Source: Palsa-1033 sp963735455 (GTDB taxonomy: Bacteria; Chloroflexota; Limnocylindria; Limnocylindrales; CSP1-4). Taken from it: a stretch of DNA of 64,000 bases. Of the stretch, positions 57,261 to 64,000 are shown one piece after another; position 1 is the first letter of the stretch; the number at the start of each line of letters is the position of its first letter. A program made the position numbers and the translations under genes. Under the pieces are notes generated by a model. It searched no databases. It was not told the origin of the DNA and was given only the letters and a program-made list of their open reading frames with translations. Location of the stretch: positions 496,001-560,000 of the forward strand of contig CAVTKZ010000004.1 in NCBI GenBank assembly GCA_963735455.1, written 5' to 3'.

Positions 57261-58648
57261 GCTCGCACCCCTTCGAGTACCGCGAAGAAGCCTGGATAGG
57301 AGATCGAGGCGCAGCCGGGATCGCTGATCGTCGTCGCGCCACTGGCGATCAGGCCGGCGATCGCGAAGGTCATTGCCAGGCGATGGTCGGAGCGGCTGTC
57401 GGTCGGCGCGCCGACCAGCCGGGTCGGGCCGCTGATCGTGATGTCGTCGCCGTCGACCGTCAGCCGGGCGCCCAGCGCCGTCAGCCCGGCGACGATCCCG
57501 GCGATCCGGTCGGACTCCTTGGCGCGCAGCTCGCCGGCGCCCCGGATCGTGGTCGTGCCGTGGGCCTGGGTCGCCGCCAGGCACAGGATCGGGATCTCGT
57601 CGATCGCCTGGGCCACCTCGGTCGGCGAGACGTCGATCGCGCCCAGCTGGCTCGAACGGACGACCAGGTCGGCCAGCGGCTCGCCGCTGTCCGGATCGGG
57701 GCTCGGGTCTCGGTCCGCCGCGTCGGCGTCGGGCCGCTCTTCGATCGACGCGCCCATCCGCCGGAGCAGGTCGACGATCGCCCGGCGGGTCGGATTGAGC
57801 CCGACGGCCGGCAGGCTCAGCTCGGCGTCGGGATGGATCGCCCCGGCGACCAGCCAGAAGGCGGCCGCGGACGGATCGGCGGGAACCACCTGGAGGACCG
57901 CCTGCACCGGAAACCCTCCCTCGACGCTGACCACCAGCCCCCCATCCTCGCCCGCCGTGCTGACCACCGCGACACCCCGCGCCCGGAGCATCCGCTCGGT
58001 GTGGTCCCGCGTCGCGACGGCTTCGCGGACGGTCGTCCGACCCTCGGCCCGCAGCCCCGCCAGCAGGATCGCCGACTTCACCTGGGCGCTGGGAACCGCC
58101 GTCCGATGATCGATCGCCTGGAGCGGGCGGTGACCGACCACGGTCATCGGCAGGAGGGAATTACCCCGGCGCGCATGGACCTCGGCGCCCATCGCACGCA
58201 GTGGCTCGATGATACGAGCGAGGGGTCGCCGGCGCAACGAGTCGTCGCCGTCCAGGACGTGGTACCCGGGCAAACCGGCCAGGATGCCGGCAATCAGCCG
58301 GGTGGTCGTCCCGGAGTTGGCGCAATCGAGGACGCCGTCCGCCTCGTGCAGCCCGTCGATGCCCGGCGAGACCACCCGGTAGTCGACCCGGCGGCCGTCC
58401 GACCGGCCCCGCTCGACGCTCGCCCCGAGCCGCTCGATCAGGCCGGCGGTGGTCCGCACGTCGGCGCCGTCGCCGGCAGCCCGGATCTCGGAGCTGCCCT
58501 CGGCGAGGGCAGCCAGGAGGAGCGCCCGATGGCTGATCGACTTGTCGCCGGGCAGGCCGGGCCGGCCGCGCAGGCGGGCCGCCGGGCGCACGCCGGCCAC
58601 GTCGGGCTCGGTGCCGCCGGCCAGGTTCGGAGCTGCCTGGGTGGTCAA
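57257..58648 (-). CDS. aroA: EPSP synthase
   Basis: 463 aa. 'GDKSISHRALLLAALAEG' (Lys-Ser-Arg active site), 'LDCANSGTTTRLIAGILAG', 'DDSLRRRPLARIIEPLRAMGA', 'SAQVKSAILLAGL' and 'ESDRIAGIVAGL'. The start is probably TTG 58648, overlapping the aroF stop (TTGA). Confidence 0.95.
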   Translation of the reverse strand: MTTQAAPNLAGGTEPDVAGVRPAARLRGRPGLPGDKSISHRALLLAALAEGSSEIRAAGDGADVRTTAGLIERLGASVERGRSDGRRVDYRVVSPGIDGLHEADGVLDCANSGTTTRLIAGILAGLPGYHVLDGDDSLRRRPLARIIEPLRAMGAEVHARRGNSLLPMTVVGHRPLQAIDHRTAVPSAQVKSAILLAGLRAEGRTTVREAVATRDHTERMLRARGVAVVSTAGEDGGLVVSVEGGFPVQAVLQVVPADPSAAAFWLVAGAIHPDAELSLPAVGLNPTRRAIVDLLRRMGASIEERPDADAADRDPSPDPDSGEPLADLVVRSSQLGAIDVSPTEVAQAIDEIPILCLAATQAHGTTTIRGAGELRAKESDRIAGIVAGLTALGARLTVDGDDITISGPTRLVGAPTDSRSDHRLAMTFAIAGLIASGATTISDPGCASISYPGFFAVLEGVRA

Positions 58649-59721
58649 TGCTTGGCCGCTCCGCCGACCTTGAGCACCGCGTTGGGCAGGACCGGGTCGC
58701 CGTGCAGGTCGCCGACCTGGGAGTGGATCGCCCGGAGGCTGGTCATGAGCTCGGCGAACTGGCCCAGGGTGATCGACTGCTCGCCGTCGGACAGCGCCTC
58801 GTCGGGTCGCGGGTGGACCTCGACCATCACCCCGTCGGCGCCGGCGGCGACGCCGGCCATCGACATCGGCTTGATCAGCCAGCGCTTGCCGGTGGCGTGC
58901 GACGGGTCGACGATCACCGGCAGGTGGGTCAGGTGGTGGAGGAGGGGCACGGCGGCCAGGTCGAGCGTGTTGCGGGTGTACGTCTCGAAGGTCCGGATGC
59001 CCCGCTCGCACAGGATCACGTTGGGATTGCCGGAGCTGACGATGTACTCGGCCGACATCAGCCACTCCTCGATCGTGGCGCCGTAGCCGCGCTTGAGCAT
59101 GACCGGCCGGGCGACCCGCCCGACGGCGGTCAGGAGCGAGTAGTTCTGCATGTTGCGGGTGCCGACCTGGAGGATGTCGGCGTACTCGGCCACGATGTCG
59201 ACCTGGTTGGGCTCCATCACCTCGGTGATCACCGGCAGGCCGGTCCGCTCGCGCTCCTCGGCCAGGTAGCGCAGGCCCTCCACGCCCAGGCCCTGGAACG
59301 AGTACGGGCTGGTGCGCGGCTTGAAGGCGCCGCCACGGATGATCGTGGCGCCGGAGGCCACCACGCCGTCGACCGTCTCACGGAGCTGGTCGCGACTCTC
59401 GATCGAGCACGGGCCGGCCATCACGGTCAGGCTGCCGTCGCCGATCACCGCGTCAAGGACCCGGACGACCGTGTCCTCGGGGTGGAACTCGCGCGAGGTG
59501 AGCTTGAACGGGCGGCTGATCGGGGTGACCGCCTCGACGCCGCCGAGGGCCTCGAGCCGGCTGATCAGGACCGGCTTGCGGCTGCCGATCTCACCGACGA
59601 CCGCGATCACGAGCCGCTCGGCGCCGGCGTGGTCGTACGGCACGAGCCCTTCCGCCAGGATCAGGCTCTTGACCGCATTCGTCTCGGCCTGGCTGGCCGA
59701 GGCGCTCATCACCACGAACAT
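58645..59721 (-). CDS. aroF: DAHP synthase with N-terminal regulatory domain
   Basis: 358 aa. Residues ~1-75 are a ferredoxin-like/ACT-type domain ('ETNAVKSLILAEGLVPYDHAGAERLVIAVVGE') as in Iβ enzymes of the Thermotoga type, where aromatic amino acids bind. The barrel shows 'VMAGPCSIESRDQL', 'IIRGGAFKPRTSPYSFQGLG', 'GTRNMQNYSLL', 'LKRGYGATIEEWLMSAEYI' and 'VDPSHATGKRWL'. First committed step, first structural gene behind the attenuator. ATG 59721 has AAAGGA upstream. Confidence 0.95.
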   Translation of the reverse strand: MFVVMSASASQAETNAVKSLILAEGLVPYDHAGAERLVIAVVGEIGSRKPVLISRLEALGGVEAVTPISRPFKLTSREFHPEDTVVRVLDAVIGDGSLTVMAGPCSIESRDQLRETVDGVVASGATIIRGGAFKPRTSPYSFQGLGVEGLRYLAEERERTGLPVITEVMEPNQVDIVAEYADILQVGTRNMQNYSLLTAVGRVARPVMLKRGYGATIEEWLMSAEYIVSSGNPNVILCERGIRTFETYTRNTLDLAAVPLLHHLTHLPVIVDPSHATGKRWLIKPMSMAGVAAGADGVMVEVHPRPDEALSDGEQSITLGQFAELMTSLRAIHSQVGDLHGDPVLPNAVLKVGGAAKH

Positions 59722-59779
59722 CGGTGCTCCGCGTCCTTTCGCGTGGTTTGCTTTCCCGTAGTGGCCCGGCTCGGCCAAC

Positions 59780-59805
59780 AAAAAAAGCAGAGGTCTGACC
59801 TCTGC
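59780..59805 (-). terminator. Attenuator terminator before aroF
   Basis: On the - strand GCAGAGGT-CAG-ACCTCTGC (59805 to 59787) is followed by seven T (59786-59780). It is a perfect intrinsic terminator 59 nt upstream of the aroF start and 48 nt after the leader-peptide stop. Confidence 0.9.
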
Positions 59806-59809
59806 TCAT

Positions 59810-59862
59810 CCCGGCACGACCCGTGCTCCCGGGTCTCAGCTTCCGGGTTCGGTCATGCCGGG
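59810..59862 (-). promoter_or_regulatory. Candidate pause/alternative helices of the aroF attenuator
   Basis: On the - strand CCCGGCATGAC (59862-59852), spanning the leader-peptide stop codon, can pair with GTCGTGCCGGG (59820-59810): ten Watson-Crick pairs and one G-U. An inner hairpin GACCCG/CGGGTC (59835-59818) partly competes. A clean antiterminator to the terminator stem is not obvious. Confidence 0.55.
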
Positions 59863-59891
59863 CGTTGGTAGGCGAAAAAGAAGGTGTGCAT
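59853..59891 (-). CDS. Phe/Tyr leader peptide MHTFFFAYQRPA
   Basis: 12 codons: ATG CAC ACC TTC TTT TTC GCC TAC CAA CGC CCG GCA TGA. Three consecutive Phe codons and one Tyr are what a Phe/Tyr-sensing attenuator needs, and the peptide is followed by helices and a terminator. The predicted transcript starts only about 6 nt before the ATG. Its job is ribosome stalling, not a product. Confidence 0.85.
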   Translation of the reverse strand: MHTFFFAYQRPA

Positions 59892-59903
59892 GTGCGTCCC
59901 CGA

Positions 59904-59933
59904 ACGGTAGCCGAGCGCCGTCCGCCCTGTCAA
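59904..59933 (-). promoter_or_regulatory. aro operon promoter
   Basis: On the - strand TTGACA (59933-59928), 18-nt spacer, TACCGT (59909-59904), the best -35 in the window. It overlaps the divergent promoter region of the VOC gene. Confidence 0.75.
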
Positions 59934-59942
59934 CGAGTTGGC

Positions 59943-59958
59943 TACAGTGGCGGGCATG
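59943..59958 (+). promoter_or_regulatory. -10 box TACAGT, leaderless VOC gene
   Basis: TACAGT 59943-59948, 7 nt, ATG 59956. Confidence 0.5.
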
Positions 59959-60309
59959 CTGCGCGTCGGCTCCATCGTGATCCGCGTGGATGACCTCGAG
60001 CGCCAGGCCCGCTTCTGGTCGGCTGCCCTCGACTACCAGCGGCGGCCGGGCGACGGCGACGATTTCGCCCTGCTCAGCCCGAGCGACGGCAGCGGCCCGA
60101 ACGTCTCGCTCGACCGGGTCCGCTCGACGGTCCACGTGCCGCCCCGGATCCACCTCGACCTGTACGCCGGGGACCAGGCCGCAGAGGTCGCCCGGCTGGT
60201 CGGGCTGGGGGCCACCGAGGTCCACTGGGACAAGCGGCCGCCCGATGCCGACTACGTCATCCTGGCCGACCCCGAGGGCAACCGCTTCTGCGTGATCGAC
60301 GCCGGCTGA
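59956..60309 (+). CDS. VOC (glyoxalase/bleomycin-resistance fold) protein
   Basis: 117 aa, a single VOC module: 'GSIVIRVDDLERQARFWSAALDYQ' opens it, with 'IHLDLYAGDQAAEVARLVGLGATEVHW' and the closing 'VILADPEGNRFCVID'. Likely metal-binding residues are His in 'IHLDL' and Glu in 'DPEGN'. Substrate unknown. Confidence 0.85.
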   Translation: MLRVGSIVIRVDDLERQARFWSAALDYQRRPGDGDDFALLSPSDGSGPNVSLDRVRSTVHVPPRIHLDLYAGDQAAEVARLVGLGATEVHWDKRPPDADYVILADPEGNRFCVIDAG

Positions 60310-60348
60310 CGCCTGGGCAACGTGCCCGGTCGGCGCATGACCCCGTGC

Positions 60349-60354
60349 TATTCT
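60349..60354 (+). promoter_or_regulatory. -10 box TATTCT of the tRNA pair
   Basis: TATTCT 17 nt before tRNA-Ser(GCT). The two tRNAs are 10 nt apart and likely share this promoter. Confidence 0.45.
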
Positions 60355-60371
60355 GGCGCCCGCGGTCCCGC

Positions 60372-60463
60372 GGAGAGGTCGCATAGTGGCCTAGTGCAGC
60401 GGTTTGCTAAACCGCCAAGTGGGGTAACCTGCTTCGAGGGTTCGAATCCCTCCCTCTCCGCCA
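60372..60463 (+). tRNA. tRNA-Ser(GCT)
   Basis: Acceptor GGAGAGG/CCTCTCC, anticodon loop TTGCTAA with GCT at 60406-60408, long variable arm, T-loop TTCGAAT, encoded CCA. Confidence 0.97.
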
Positions 60464-60473
60464 CTCCCGCAAT

Positions 60474-60549
60474 GCGCCCGTAGCTCAGCGGATAGAGCGT
60501 TAGGTTGCGGACCTAAAGGTCGTGGGTTCGAGTCCCGCCGGGCGCGCCA
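60474..60549 (+). tRNA. tRNA-Arg(GCG)
   Basis: Acceptor GCGCCCG/CGGGCGC, anticodon stem TTAGG/CCTAA, loop TTGCGGA giving anticodon GCG; T-arm GTGGG/CCCGC; discriminator G and encoded CCA. The body matches bacterial tRNA-Arg, including A in the D-loop. Confidence 0.93.
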
Positions 60550-60593
60550 CCATTCGAGCCGGGGCGTCACCTCGGGCGGAGTAGCACGCAGGC

Positions 60594-61820
60594 ATGTTCG
60601 AGCGACCGGCGCATCGGAAGCAACCTGCTCCGGGATCCACCCGCCCGGGATCGACGAGCGCCGATCGAGCCTCGCAGGATGCCGGCAGCCATCCCCTCCT
60701 GGGCCTTCAGCGTTCGGCGGGCAATGCCGCCGTAGCGGCCCTGGTCGCGCCGCCGCCGTTCGTCCAGCGGCGGGCCAGCACGCCCTCCGAGCACGTCCTC
60801 AGCGCGGCTGATGAGAAGGACCTGCCGGCTGTCGAGGACGCGCCTGGACTCGTCGCCGAGCTGGCCGCCCTCAACGACGAGGCTGCCGAGGCGCGCAAGG
60901 CAAAGACGGCGCTGGCCCCCGACAAGGCTGCCCGGATCGCCGAGATTCGACGCCTGCTGAACCTCAGGACGATCGGCGACGAAGCCGAGACCCTCCGGCG
61001 CAACAGCCGCAAGGAGACGGCCGCGGCCTGGTTCAAGGAGGTCAAGTCTGTCCAGTTCCTGGGCAGATCCGTCTTCGTCCATCAGCTCCTGGCCGACCGC
61101 CTCACGCTGGCCGAGGCAGCCCTCCAGGCGGAAGCGCCGCCACCCGACGGCTGGGTCCGCGAGGGACACAGCGGCCTGCGGGAACCGGGTCAGGGTCTTC
61201 ATTCCCTGGGGCTGGCGATCGACCTCAACCCCCACACGAATCCGTGGCTGGTCAACCCGGACGCGAACTACGCGAGCACGGTCGAGGCCCCCGCCCAGAG
61301 CCGGGCGGTCCGAGACGTGATCGATCGCGCCGTCCTGCTGGTCACCGGCCAGACGCCCAAGGAGGCCGACCTGCAATCCCGGCCCAAGGTTGACGACCGC
61401 GACGCCCGGGTGGAGGCCAGCTACGACAAGCTTTCCGCGGCCTCCAGCGCCCTCGCCCAGTACTTCAGCCTCACCGAGGACACGCTCAGGCCGCTGGTGG
61501 AGGGGCTGGGCGACAAGGACAAGCAGAAGCGATCGGTGGCCCAGTGGCTGAAGGTGATCGCCGCCGACCGAGCCACCCTCGACGCGAAGGGCGCCGCCAA
61601 GGACTGGACAAACCCGCAGGGCGGATTCCTGGACCTGGACAAGCGCCTCGTGAAGGCGATGACCGACAGTTCCGGCGCCGGCCTGACCTGGCTCGGCGAC
61701 GCGACCACGGCGATGGGCCGGGACATCATGCACTTCGACACGCGCGGGCTGGACTCGGTCCACGTCCGCCGAATCTGGAACTCGACGCAGGGCGGCTCGA
61801 TCAACATCGGGGAGGGCTGA
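60594..61820 (+). CDS. LQR-AGNAAV head-motif protein with M15 peptidase-like domain
   Basis: 408 aa. Residues 35-51 are L-L-G-L-Q-R-S-A-G-N-A-A-V-A-A-L-V, the L-Q-R-x-x-G-N-x-A-V motif common in proteins associated with extracellular contractile injection systems and their DUF4157 relatives. A Lys/Glu/Ala helix follows. The C-terminal region holds H-x-x-G-x-A-x-D as H203-S-L-G-L-A-I-D210, and D377-I-M-H380, a zinc site like that of VanY/M15 D,D- or L,D-carboxypeptidases. Probable role: peptidoglycan hydrolysis as a delivered or released effector (inference). No secretion signal. Directly downstream of tRNA-Arg. Confidence 0.7.
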   Translation: MFERPAHRKQPAPGSTRPGSTSADRASQDAGSHPLLGLQRSAGNAAVAALVAPPPFVQRRASTPSEHVLSAADEKDLPAVEDAPGLVAELAALNDEAAEARKAKTALAPDKAARIAEIRRLLNLRTIGDEAETLRRNSRKETAAAWFKEVKSVQFLGRSVFVHQLLADRLTLAEAALQAEAPPPDGWVREGHSGLREPGQGLHSLGLAIDLNPHTNPWLVNPDANYASTVEAPAQSRAVRDVIDRAVLLVTGQTPKEADLQSRPKVDDRDARVEASYDKLSAASSALAQYFSLTEDTLRPLVEGLGDKDKQKRSVAQWLKVIAADRATLDAKGAAKDWTNPQGGFLDLDKRLVKAMTDSSGAGLTWLGDATTAMGRDIMHFDTRGLDSVHVRRIWNSTQGGSINIGEG

Positions 61821-61835
61821 CGGGGTCGCCGGTCC

Positions 61836-62708
61836 TCAGGTCCGCCCGATCATCAACCGGCCGATCGAGCCGACGTGCAGGCCATCGCTCCGACCGGCGA
61901 ACCAGCGGGCGTTGATCGCGGCGCCGTCCAGGTCGAGCAAGCCCCGGGCGCCAAGCTCGCGCATGCCCTGGGCCAGTGCTCCTGGCTCGAAGAACGCCGT
62001 CCAGGGCTCACCGGCCCGGGCCACCCGATCGGACATCCGCCCGAGGGCCAGTCGCTCGAGCGAGCTCAGCATCGCCGGCGGCAGGGCGTAGTCGAAGACG
62101 ATCGCGCTGCCCGGTGGTCGGGCGAGGACATAGGCCAGGACGTCCCAGACCGAGGCCTCGGCCAGGTACATCGTCACGCCCAGCCAGGCGAAGACGGCCG
62201 GCCGCTCCGGATCGAAGCCTCCCGCCGCGAGCTCAATGTCCAGGCGTTGCCGGTCGAAGTCGACGGCGACGAATGAGGCGCCGGCCGGTCCGCCCGGGAT
62301 CGCGATGCCGGCCCCGGCCAGGCACTCCTGCTTCCAGGCCTGGGTCGCCGGGTGGTCGATCTCGAAGACCCGCAACCAGGGCCAGGGATTGCGGTAGGCA
62401 AACGTGTCGAGGCCGGCGCCGAGGACCACGTACTGGTTCAGGCCGGCCTCCGCGGCGGCTCCCACGACCTCCTCGGCGCAGCGGCTCCGGGCTACCACGA
62501 ACGCGCGCAGCAGGCGCGCGGCCGGGTGCTCGTCCGGATTGGGCGGGAACGTCCGGCCCAGCCGGGCCTCGAGCCGCTGGCGCTCGTCGGCACCGATGAT
62601 CCGAAGGGCGAGGGGATCATCGAGGACGAGCGGCCGGTCGAGGAGCTGATGGGCCGCGCGCCGGCGAGCGACGCCGAGGGCCGTGCGGCTAGGTCGAGCC
62701 GGGATCAT
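61836..62708 (-). CDS. LCM-type class I SAM-dependent methyltransferase
   Basis: 290 aa. 'YVVLGAGLDTFAYRNPW' is the SAM-binding loop of the leucine carboxyl methyltransferase superfamily (TIGR00027-like). 'RVFEIDHPATQAWKQECLA' and 'PAVFAWLGVTMYL' follow. Often paralogous in Actinobacteria and Chloroflexota, with O-methylation of carboxylates suspected. Leaderless: TAGCCT ends 6 nt before ATG. Confidence 0.85.
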   Translation of the reverse strand: MIPARPSRTALGVARRRAAHQLLDRPLVLDDPLALRIIGADERQRLEARLGRTFPPNPDEHPAARLLRAFVVARSRCAEEVVGAAAEAGLNQYVVLGAGLDTFAYRNPWPWLRVFEIDHPATQAWKQECLAGAGIAIPGGPAGASFVAVDFDRQRLDIELAAGGFDPERPAVFAWLGVTMYLAEASVWDVLAYVLARPPGSAIVFDYALPPAMLSSLERLALGRMSDRVARAGEPWTAFFEPGALAQGMRELGARGLLDLDGAAINARWFAGRSDGLHVGSIGRLMIGRT

Positions 62709-62714
62709 GGCCTG

Positions 62715-62720
62715 AGGCTA
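62715..62720 (-). promoter_or_regulatory. -10 box TAGCCT of the methyltransferase
   Basis: TAGCCT on the - strand, 6 nt before ATG 62708. Confidence 0.5.
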
Positions 62721-62815
62721 CACGCGCGGCGTACCCTCGAGCCAGCGCCACACGGGCGACCGCCATTCCGTCACCACGACGACCGCCGGTTGGCGCGCCA
62801 CAAGCACAGGACCTG

Positions 62816-63667
62816 ATGCCCAGTCTTCGATCCCGCACCCTCTTGGCAGCCCTGGCAACCGTCGGCGCGCTGCTCCTGGTAGGGGGCGGCCTGCTCGTGC
62901 GGGCCGGCCAGCCAACGGACACCGGCTCCGCCCTCCTCGCCGCTGCCTCCGTCCCGCCTGCGACCATCGCCTCCACGCCAGGCCCAACCCTGGCGGCCAG
63001 CTCGCCGACGATCCTTCCTTCGCCCCTTCAATCTGCCCCGGCAGCACCGACGAAGGCTCCGTGGCCGGCGCCCAACATGCCCTTCGCAATGGACCTCTAT
63101 CGGAAGGGCGACTACGTCGGCGAGCTCGAGAAGGTCTGGTGCCTGCCCGCCGCGATGCAGACCTCGATGAACATCATGGATCCCGGTGCCGACACGACCC
63201 GGGCGACCCAGGCCCGGATCTTCAAGCTGGCCCGGTCGCTCGACCCGGCGCCCGATGGCGCGGCCGAGCCCGAAGCCTGGGCGAAGGGCCTGACCAAGCT
63301 GGGCTACGGGAGCTACGCGGTGGCCGTGCAGTCCTCGATCCGGGACGCGATCCAGCTGGCCGCCCGCCAGGTCCGGCTGACGAACCGTCCCGCCGGCCTG
63401 CTGGTCTGGCGGGGCGCCCACTCGTGGGTGATGTCCGGCTTCACCGCCACCGCCGATCCCGCCCTCACGAATCGGTTCACGGTCACCGCGGTTCGGATCG
63501 AGGACGTCTGGTATCCCCGGTTCTCGACGATCTGGGGCTACTCCAATCCGCCCGACACGCTCGTGCCGGTGTCGGCCCTCCACCTTGACTACCTGCCCTG
63601 GAAGCGACCGACCGGCAAGTACCCGGGCAAGGACGGCAAGTTCGTCCTGGTGATCCCGACGACCTGA
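62816..63667 (+). CDS. Secreted C39-like cysteine-peptidase-fold protein
   Basis: 283 aa. N-terminal signal/anchor 'LLAALATVGALLLVGGGLL', then a Ser/Pro/Thr-rich linker (about 35-85). The domain has Cys109 in 'VWCLPAAMQTSMNIM' and His202 in 'WRGAHSWVMSGF', the Cys-His pair of papain-like C39-type folds, followed by 'IEDVWYPRFSTIWG'. Exported, possibly anchored; the target is unknown. Confidence 0.7.
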   Translation: MPSLRSRTLLAALATVGALLLVGGGLLVRAGQPTDTGSALLAAASVPPATIASTPGPTLAASSPTILPSPLQSAPAAPTKAPWPAPNMPFAMDLYRKGDYVGELEKVWCLPAAMQTSMNIMDPGADTTRATQARIFKLARSLDPAPDGAAEPEAWAKGLTKLGYGSYAVAVQSSIRDAIQLAARQVRLTNRPAGLLVWRGAHSWVMSGFTATADPALTNRFTVTAVRIEDVWYPRFSTIWGYSNPPDTLVPVSALHLDYLPWKRPTGKYPGKDGKFVLVIPTT

Positions 63668-63703
63668 CCCACGCTCGAGGGCTGGATCCTCGTCGTTGGC
63701 CGC

Positions 63704-64000
63704 CTAGGAGCGAGCCGTCTTGGGCGTCCTGGGGGTCCTGGCCGGCTCGGGCGTCTTGGGCGTTGCCGGGCGGCGAGTCCGGGCACGCTTGGCCGGCTTC
63801 ACCGACTCGGGCGGGTCACTGACGGCCGCCGCGGTCTGGGCGACTTCCAGGGCTCGTGCCCGGGCGGCAGCCGCGAAGGCGCCCATCGCGACCTCGGCCT
63901 CGATCGAGTCGGGTGGCGGTGGCGGTTCGACGACGGGCTCCTTGCGCATCGGCGGAGCGTCGTCGATGACGGGCTCGGGCTCCTCGTCGGTTGACCGGAG
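63704..64000 (-). CDS. C-terminal part of an Ala/Pro/Lys-rich protein, truncated by window edge
   Basis: The frame is open to the last base of the window, so the gene starts beyond it. The visible part goes from acidic/Pro-rich ('DEEPEPVIDDAPP') through an Ala helix to a basic tail made of K-P, T-P-K and R-T-P units, like histone H1-type tails. It may bind DNA or RNA. ATG 63949 is only an internal candidate start. Confidence 0.5.
   Translation of the reverse strand, partial: LRSTDEEPEPVIDDAPPMRKEPVVEPPPPPDSIEAEVAMGAFAAAARARALEVAQTAAAVSDPPESVKPAKRARTRRPATPKTPEPARTPRTPKTARS

Overview
The window is a GC-rich, densely packed bacterial chromosome segment. Gene order, codon use, a class I lysyl-tRNA synthetase, a K+-independent proton-pumping pyrophosphatase, a cyanophycin locus and many TANNNT boxes sitting 6-10 nt before start codons suggest a Chloroflexota bacterium, perhaps of the Limnocylindria type. 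That placement is inference; there is no rRNA to confirm it.

Layout. 1-7.9 kb: end of a GNAT acetyltransferase, a DoxX-like membrane protein, a full-length Lhr helicase, a class II glutamine amidotransferase and a GT87-like membrane glycosyltransferase. 7.9-15.2 kb: cyanophycin locus with cyanophycinase, cyanophycin synthetase, a second synthetase-like protein that keeps the Mur-ligase part but lacks ATP-grasp, an M20 peptidase and a RidA protein. 15.2-24 kb: AzlCD exporter behind a tiny Zn-ribbon protein, gamma-glutamyltransferase, MFS transporter, DegV, glutamate dehydrogenase, an unknown protein and a BioD/Pta-like P-loop protein. Several of these carry single-base frameshifts. 24-28 kb: leaderless coaX-coaBC-panB-panC operon for coenzyme A. 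28-34.3 kb: M16 protease, a pentapeptide-repeat protein, Ndk, a NuoN/HyfE-like membrane pair and signal peptidase I. 34.5-42.4 kb: H+-pyrophosphatase, UppP, ArgR, GreA, LysRS (class I), SerRS, an RDD protein and tRNA-Ser(TGA). 42.5-44.5 kb: a lone Flp pilin, a small Cys protein and an unrecognised Zn-ribbon protein.

44.6-59.9 kb is the centrepiece, a complete aromatic amino-acid superlocus. The + strand trp operon (trpE-G-D-[C-F-B fused]-A) is preceded by a T-box leader whose specifier reads TGG (Trp). It converges on a - strand operon with every shikimate step plus chorismate mutase (aroF-A-E-C-[K-B fused]-Q-CM). That operon starts with a near-leaderless 12-aa leader peptide, MHTFFFAYQRPA, followed by a perfect intrinsic terminator, which is a Phe/Tyr attenuator. 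Trp thus appears to be sensed through uncharged tRNA at a riboswitch and Phe/Tyr by ribosome stalling.

59.9-64 kb: VOC protein, tRNA-Ser(GCT), tRNA-Arg(GCG), a protein with an LQRxAGNAAV-type head motif (seen in cargo of contractile injection systems) and an M15 peptidase-like zinc site, an LCM-type methyltransferase, a secreted C39-like protein and a truncated basic-tail protein.

Sequence quality: genes at 17.9-23.2 kb and 51.3-54.5 kb contain many single-base insertions. Subtracting them restores family-typical lengths, so most look like consensus errors rather than pseudogenes.
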